Positions 51,427 to 55,288 of a stretch of 55,288 bases of DNA are shown here, piece by piece. Numbering within the stretch: the stretch's first letter is position 1; each line of letters begins with the position of its first letter. The notes under the pieces are model-generated. The model saw nothing but the letters and a program-made list of their open reading frames with translations, was not told the DNA's origin and did no database searches. The stretch spans positions 1-55,288 of the forward strand of contig JAFQIE010000035.1 of assembly GCA_017397645.1 (NCBI GenBank). The letters are read 5' to 3'. The position numbers and the translations under genes were made by a program. The DNA is from Lachnospiraceae bacterium (GTDB taxonomy: Bacteria > Bacillota > Clostridia > Lachnospirales > Lachnospiraceae).

Positions 51427-51456
51427 CAGGTGCTCTACCAACTGAGCTAGCGGTCC
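51384..51456 (-). tRNA. tRNA-Lys (CTT)
   Basis: 73 bases: acceptor GGACCGC/GCGGTCC, discriminator A, D-arm GCTCAGTTGGTAGAGC, anticodon loop CTCTTAA with anticodon CTT, T-arm GGGTTCGAGCCC. CCA is not encoded. Its 3' half is duplicated at 48369-48411 by the integrated element. Confidence 0.95.
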
Positions 51457-51497
51457 AATCACTATGAAATTAGCTCGTCCCTTGCGGAACAAAAGTT

Positions 51498-51526
51498 AAT
51501 ATATCACACCATAATCCCAAATGCAA
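51498..51526 (-). promoter_or_regulatory. Promoter of tRNA-Lys
   Basis: On the minus strand TTGCAT (51526-51521), 17 bases, TATATT (51503-51498), about 40 bases before the tRNA. Confidence 0.7.
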
Positions 51527-51545
51527 GTATTTTTTTTATTTTTTC

Positions 51546-52388
51546 TTATTTCATAATGAAATTTATAATAATACCGGCCAAAACACTGACTACATACAGC
51601 AAACCAAGTACTTTGAAATTCTCATTTCGATGATGATTAACCCGGAATAAAACCAACAAGCCCACGCCGGAGCCCGCTAACAAACCGGCCATGGCTGCGC
51701 CAAAACTCATGGCGCCCTCCAAATACAAACTGGTTATCACCACGCTGCCTGCACAGTTAGGTATCAACCCCACCAGAGCGGACAAAACAGGACCCCAAAC
51801 CGGACGATTCAAAATCAAATTTTGCAAAGAGTCCTCTCCTATGTAGTAAAGAAGAAGATTCATAACAAACGTTGCTATCAAAACAAACAAATAAATACGC
51901 AGGGTGTGACGAACTGCGGAGCGAAAAACTCCCTGCTCACAATGACAGTGCTCATGCTCGCAGATTTCATGGATGTGCACTTCTTCCTGCACACCCCTTT
52001 TGCGCAAAATCAGATCCACCACGATTCCCACGGTCACGCCGAAAATCACCTTAAAAATCAAAACGCCTCCTATAATATCCCAGGAGACTTTCCGGGATAT
52101 CATAATCGGTAACATTTCATCAGAAGTTGATAAAAAAACAGCAAGCAACGTTCCCAGTGTAATCACCCGGCCTGCATATAGATTCGCAGCAGCGGCAGAA
52201 AAACCGCATTGGGGAACCGCACCCAACACACCACCAAAAGCAGGGCCGGCAAGCCCTGCTTTTTGAATCAATTTTTGCGTTTTTTCTCCGGCGCTGTGTT
52301 CCAGATATTCCATCAGCAAATAGGTCAGGAATAACACAGGTAACAAAAGTGCCGTATCTTGTATGGTATGTTCCACCAAATGCAACAT
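51546..52388 (-). CDS. ArsP_2-type (putative heavy-metal/manganese) permease
   Basis: 280 residues with eight to ten hydrophobic segments. The repeats GAVPQCGFSAAAANLYAGR and ALVGLIPNCAGSVVITSLYL (each with P-x-C) mark the ArsP_2 permease family, annotated as putative manganese or arsenic/heavy-metal exporter. The loop between halves is His/Cys-rich (VHIHEICEHEHCHCEQG), suited to bind a metal. The paired P-C motifs may line the path. GGAG precedes the ATG; no regulator is adjacent. Confidence 0.72.
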   Translation of the reverse strand: MLHLVEHTIQDTALLLPVLFLTYLLMEYLEHSAGEKTQKLIQKAGLAGPAFGGVLGAVPQCGFSAAAANLYAGRVITLGTLLAVFLSTSDEMLPIMISRKVSWDIIGGVLIFKVIFGVTVGIVVDLILRKRGVQEEVHIHEICEHEHCHCEQGVFRSAVRHTLRIYLFVLIATFVMNLLLYYIGEDSLQNLILNRPVWGPVLSALVGLIPNCAGSVVITSLYLEGAMSFGAAMAGLLAGSGVGLLVLFRVNHHRNENFKVLGLLYVVSVLAGIIINFIMK

Positions 52389-52432
52389 ATCTCTTCACTC
52401 CAACGAATTACGGATTTGAATGTATTTCTTCC

Positions 52433-53341
52433 TTATTTAGAAGACAAACCCGTAATAAAGTCCTTCACCTTCAGGATAGCATCCAAAACAGCAGTATCGG
52501 ATTTCTCAGGAAAGGCAATGGCACTGCCCTGTCCGGTATATACATCAATAGATATCTCATCCACGGCTTCCAAACCCTCTGCAGGAATTTGAATCTTAAA
52601 TGTTTTCAACTTATCCTCTATGGCATGAATGGTATCTGCCGGCTGGTGAACAGATAACTTCTCTACTACAATCGGATTCTCCACATGAGGAATATCAATT
52701 TCTGCCTCTATATGCTCAGACTCCCATTTATAGGTACTGATTGCATCCTCTTCGTCTCTTTCCATAAAGAGCAATTCTACAAAGAGTTCAAACCGATTCA
52801 GTGTAAGCGGGCTCATATTATAACTGAAATGATCCAAGACGCTCAAATCCACGCCAAAAATTCCCTCCACTTGCTCAGTGGTCAAAAACAATTCCTCCGG
52901 AACTTCAGGCAACATATTCCCAAGTAGCGGCGTCGCACTTAATACTTCTGCAATCTTATCTCTATATGCCTTGACAAACGGACTGGCATTGATAATCCGT
53001 TCCTCCTCAGACAGATAAAAAGAAACCGCAGGCTCCTTTTCCTCTCCCGGATAAATCTCTGCAAAGATTCTGTTCTCATAAACATTACCTTTTACATGCA
53101 ACTCACACAGATCTTTTTCTTCTTTTCCAAGCAACAGGGCAATCGTATCAATGGTTTCCTTCACCTGTCCATCCAGATTTTCCTGTTTGAAATCAATCTC
53201 CGCATCAAAGGTAAAATGCACCATATCTGCATTGTTTAAGAGCACTTCTGAAGATTTCCATCTGGGCAAACAATAAAGAACCGCCGATGCAATAAGTGCC
53301 AAAATAATAATCACTACAATTAGCCCGATTTTCTTTTTCAT
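52433..53341 (-). CDS. Hypothetical membrane-anchored protein
   Basis: 302 residues. One N-terminal hydrophobic anchor (MKKKIGLIVVIIILALIASA, ~5-27), no lipobox, then ~275 extracytoplasmic residues rich in Glu with alternating beta-like stretches (HFTFDAEIDFKQENLDGQ). No family recognised; the shape resembles DUF-type lipoproteins that bind polymers. Adjacent to the ArsP_2-type gene with a 44-base gap, same direction. Confidence 0.6.
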   Translation of the reverse strand: MKKKIGLIVVIIILALIASAVLYCLPRWKSSEVLLNNADMVHFTFDAEIDFKQENLDGQVKETIDTIALLLGKEEKDLCELHVKGNVYENRIFAEIYPGEEKEPAVSFYLSEEERIINASPFVKAYRDKIAEVLSATPLLGNMLPEVPEELFLTTEQVEGIFGVDLSVLDHFSYNMSPLTLNRFELFVELLFMERDEEDAISTYKWESEHIEAEIDIPHVENPIVVEKLSVHQPADTIHAIEDKLKTFKIQIPAEGLEAVDEISIDVYTGQGSAIAFPEKSDTAVLDAILKVKDFITGLSSK

Positions 53342-53369
53342 AAACGCTCTCTTTCCGTCTTGATTTCTC

Positions 53370-53398
53370 TTGACTTTTTGAAAAATTTTATTTATTAT
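53370..53398 (+). promoter_or_regulatory. Promoter of tRNA-Pro
   Basis: TTGACT (53370-53375), 17 bases, TATTAT (53393-53398), sixteen bases before the tRNA 5' end. Confidence 0.7.
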
Positions 53399-53413
53399 CT
53401 TTATATTGATTGC

Positions 53414-53487
53414 CGATGCGTGGCTCAGCTTGGTAGAGCGCTGCGTTCGGGACGCAGAGGTCGCAGGTTCAAATCCTGTCGCATCGA
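53414..53487 (+). tRNA. tRNA-Pro (CGG)
   Basis: 74 bases: acceptor CGATGCG/CGCATCG, discriminator A, D-arm GCTCAGCTTGGTAGAGC, anticodon loop TTCGGGA with anticodon CGG, T-arm AGGTTCAAATCCT. CCA is not encoded. Confidence 0.95.
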
Positions 53488-53490
53488 CGA

Positions 53491-53523
53491 AAGGATGGTG
53501 TCGTATGACTCCATCCTTTTTTA
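53491..53523 (+). terminator. Terminator of tRNA-Pro
   Basis: AAGGATGG/CCATCCTT stem of 8 bp with a 12-base loop and a six-base T-run, three bases after the tRNA. Confidence 0.88.
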
Positions 53524-53530
53524 TAATAGT

Positions 53531-54610
53531 CTATATGCTCCTATTCGTCAAATCCTTTTCCAAAATCTTCTTTTCTTCCTTTTTATAAAGACTTGCCCAA
53601 GTTTGCTGGATGATGATATATCCCAGCGGACCCGCCAGAATACCCCACACATCAAATAACCTTATGCCTGCATACAAAGAGAGCAGAATCATAATAGGCG
53701 GAACCCCTACCTTCTTGCCAATCAGCTTTGGCTCCAATCCCTGTCTGAATATTACACATACAATATATGCTACTAAGCAAATAGCTGCCTGAACATAAGC
53801 CTTTTGAAACAAAAGCTGCACTCCCAGGGGAATTAGAACAATCCCTGCTCCGACAAAAGGCAACGCATCTAAAAATCCGGCCAACAGGCCCCACAGAAAT
53901 CCATGATGAACCCTTGCAACAGACAATACTCCGGCAAGAAAAATGCCGATTGCAGCCATTATAACTATTTGCGCTTTGACGTAAGTAGCCAAGTAACGGA
54001 TGATTCCACATATCACCTCCAAAATCACATGGTATTCCTCATGATCCAGCATTTTGTTCATAAAATTATCATAATCCTTTGCCAACAGAATAGTGGCAAT
54101 TACAAAACTTAGAAAAAATAAACCACCCGAAACCAAAATCTTCAAATAGGTCAAAGATTGGGAAAGTACACCTGTAAGAAAATCCTGCTGAAAGTAATCT
54201 ACACCCTTCTCAATATTGGAAAATACCATTTCTTCCAGATACAATGTATCCACACCCGGAATTCTACCCACAAACCCGCAGACATCATGTACTACAACTA
54301 CCATCTTTTCTTCTACCGTATCCAATCCTTCCAACCAAACAGGCATAGAACTGATAATCCATGAGAATAAAACCCATAAAAGCAGACCGAAAACACTACA
54401 TGCCAGCACCAACAAAAGTATGGCACCTATTTGTCTGTGGATGCGCCACCTTCCCTGCATTTTTTGGAGCAACGGCCCAAAAATAGTGACAAAAAGAAGC
54501 GCCACTAAAAAAGGAGCCGTGAGCGGCACCAAGTATTTCAGAAAAAAATATACTGCTCCTACTATCAGGAACAGTATACTGTATTTGTTATTCTTCATTT
54601 TTGACAGCAT
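53531..54610 (-). CDS. AI-2E family (YtvI-like) membrane protein
   Basis: 359 residues with about eight hydrophobic segments. GFLDALPFVGAGIVLIPLGV and GLEPKLIGKKVGVPPIMIL are the conserved C-terminal blocks of AI-2E/PerM/YtvI proteins. In sporulating Firmicutes YtvI is sporulation-associated; some relatives are ion or signal exporters. GAGGTGG lies before the ATG at 54610. It is transcribed towards the tRNA-Pro terminator. Confidence 0.88.
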   Translation of the reverse strand: MLSKMKNNKYSILFLIVGAVYFFLKYLVPLTAPFLVALLFVTIFGPLLQKMQGRWRIHRQIGAILLLVLACSVFGLLLWVLFSWIISSMPVWLEGLDTVEEKMVVVVHDVCGFVGRIPGVDTLYLEEMVFSNIEKGVDYFQQDFLTGVLSQSLTYLKILVSGGLFFLSFVIATILLAKDYDNFMNKMLDHEEYHVILEVICGIIRYLATYVKAQIVIMAAIGIFLAGVLSVARVHHGFLWGLLAGFLDALPFVGAGIVLIPLGVQLLFQKAYVQAAICLVAYIVCVIFRQGLEPKLIGKKVGVPPIMILLSLYAGIRLFDVWGILAGPLGYIIIQQTWASLYKKEEKKILEKDLTNRSI

Positions 54611-54655
54611 GCTAATACCACCTCAACCATAAATGTGATATTAGTATGATGCTTT

Positions 54656-55288
54656 TTAAAGATTTAATGCAAATATTTGACCTTTCGGTTCAATTTCAAA
54701 ATCCATCCTTTTGCCGGTCCTTGGGTGTTGAAATTCCAAGCGATACGCACAGAGCGCAACATTGCGGACCCCCATTTCTGCTGACATCCGCAGCGATGCA
54801 GACGTGCCGTACTTTTGATCCCCCAAAAGAGGATTTCCTGCCTGCGCCATCTGTGCTCTGATTTGATGGAAACGGCCGGTATGAAGAAGCACTTCAACCA
54901 TGCTTACAGCATTCACCGTCTTCCTCAAACGGTACTCCAATTTCGCCTTCTTTACATTTTGGGAATCGACGAGATTCGACAGATTAGCGTCCTCCACTAT
55001 CACCGCTTTATTATCCTTATCTTTATATAGGAAGTTTTCCAACACAGCTTTTTCTTGTGTCGGCACTCCACAAACAACAGCGTAGTAATGCTTGTTGAAC
55101 CCCTCGCCGTCCCCTCTTCTTTGCAACTGCGCCGTTAGATTCGCTGCCGCCTGCTTCGTTTTAGCAAACACCAAAAGGCCCTCTACCGGCTGGTCCAAAC
55201 GGTGAATGACACCTACGAATGGTGGACTCTTTTTCAAACCATTTCCTTTAGGGTCTGAGGCAGACAAATAATTCTTCAACTCACTTAC
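54656..55288 (-). CDS. RluA-family pseudouridine synthase (5' end outside window)
   Basis: At least 210 residues in the window. The catalytic block is VIHRLDQPVEGLLVFAKT: the Asp of HRLD is present, but the usual T-S-G-L of RluA members reads P-V-E-G-L. LHTGRFHQIRAQMAQAGNPL and LLGDQKYG are typical RluA motifs. It converts uridine to pseudouridine in rRNA or tRNA; the target cannot be assigned. The frame continues upstream past the window edge; the first in-window start (TTG) is not the real one. Confidence 0.85.
   Translation of the reverse strand, partial: VSELKNYLSASDPKGNGLKKSPPFVGVIHRLDQPVEGLLVFAKTKQAAANLTAQLQRRGDGEGFNKHYYAVVCGVPTQEKAVLENFLYKDKDNKAVIVEDANLSNLVDSQNVKKAKLEYRLRKTVNAVSMVEVLLHTGRFHQIRAQMAQAGNPLLGDQKYGTSASLRMSAEMGVRNVALCAYRLEFQHPRTGKRMDFEIEPKGQIFALNL

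Noticed and set aside
53370-53530. Integration scar at tRNA-Pro
   Set aside because: The tRNA is intact, followed at once by its own terminator, and no repeat of its 3' end is visible nearby.

Overview
The window reads as chromosome of a low-to-mid GC, single-membrane Clostridia bacterium, most likely a member of the Lachnospiraceae. The grounds are gene content (Flp1-type Tad locus without a secretin, DUF6382-FHA and DUF5702 proteins, YtvI-type AI-2E protein, two-subunit class I fumarase, FolD next to FchA, DUF2508 protein) and strong AGGAGG-type ribosome binding sites with consensus sigma-A promoters. The genus is not assignable from what I can see.

Layout. (1) 1-5.8 kb: a one-directional run of small accessory genes on the minus strand (P-loop kinase, HD hydrolase, GrpB, two flavin-binding split-barrel proteins, VOC protein, GNAT and hexapeptide acetyltransferases, XRE-membrane regulator, EamA permease). 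It is AT-rich, several genes share a near-identical leader, and it carries a LUD-protein remnant and an internally deleted gene. (2) 6.0-7.6 kb: a membrane-anchored SGNH hydrolase and tRNA-Ser(GCT). (3) 7.7-12.9 kb: a minus-strand operon HIT protein - fumarase alpha - fumarase beta - PlsC - LeuRS. (4) 13.2-22.4 kb: a Tad/Flp pilus operon (prepilin peptidase, TadZ, TadA, TadB, TadC, Flp pilin, DUF5702/TadG-like, TadE-like with zinc-type motifs, second peptidase, second TadE-like, FHA protein) behind a clear promoter. (5) 22.6-27.2 kb: DUF2508 protein, glycogen branching enzyme, and a TPR protein with a tandem acidic repeat. (6) 27.3-28.6 kb: a DUF4143 ATPase between two look-alike terminators. 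(7) 28.7-41.8 kb: an 11-gene minus-strand run ending at rsmA (phosphatase, TatD, HD protein, heterodimeric ABC exporter, FchA, FolD, two GT-C-like membrane proteins, ABC-F, RsmA). (8) 41.9-48.2 kb: a secreted surface protein, DUF89 protein, GT-C-like membrane protein and NCS2 purine permease. (9) 48.3-51.4 kb: a 3.0-kb integrated element at tRNA-Lys(CTT). (10) 51.5-55.3 kb: ArsP_2-type permease, a hypothetical membrane-anchored protein, tRNA-Pro(CGG), YtvI-like protein and a truncated RluA-type pseudouridine synthase.

The most striking object is the element at 48287-51426. It is bounded by perfect 125-bp direct repeats made of the 3' half of tRNA-Lys plus its downstream DNA. Inside are a ribbon-helix-helix protein, a small unknown ORF, a pMV158-type HUH replication initiator with a recognisable double-strand origin hairpin (loop containing CTACGAC), and a tyrosine recombinase whose stop codon lies in the right attachment repeat. 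It looks like a very small rolling-circle plasmid that has become, or always was, a site-specific integrative element.

All functional statements rest on motifs read by eye; no database search was possible. Start codons were moved from the longest open frame where a ribosome binding site or gene overlap supported it, and this is stated in each entry.
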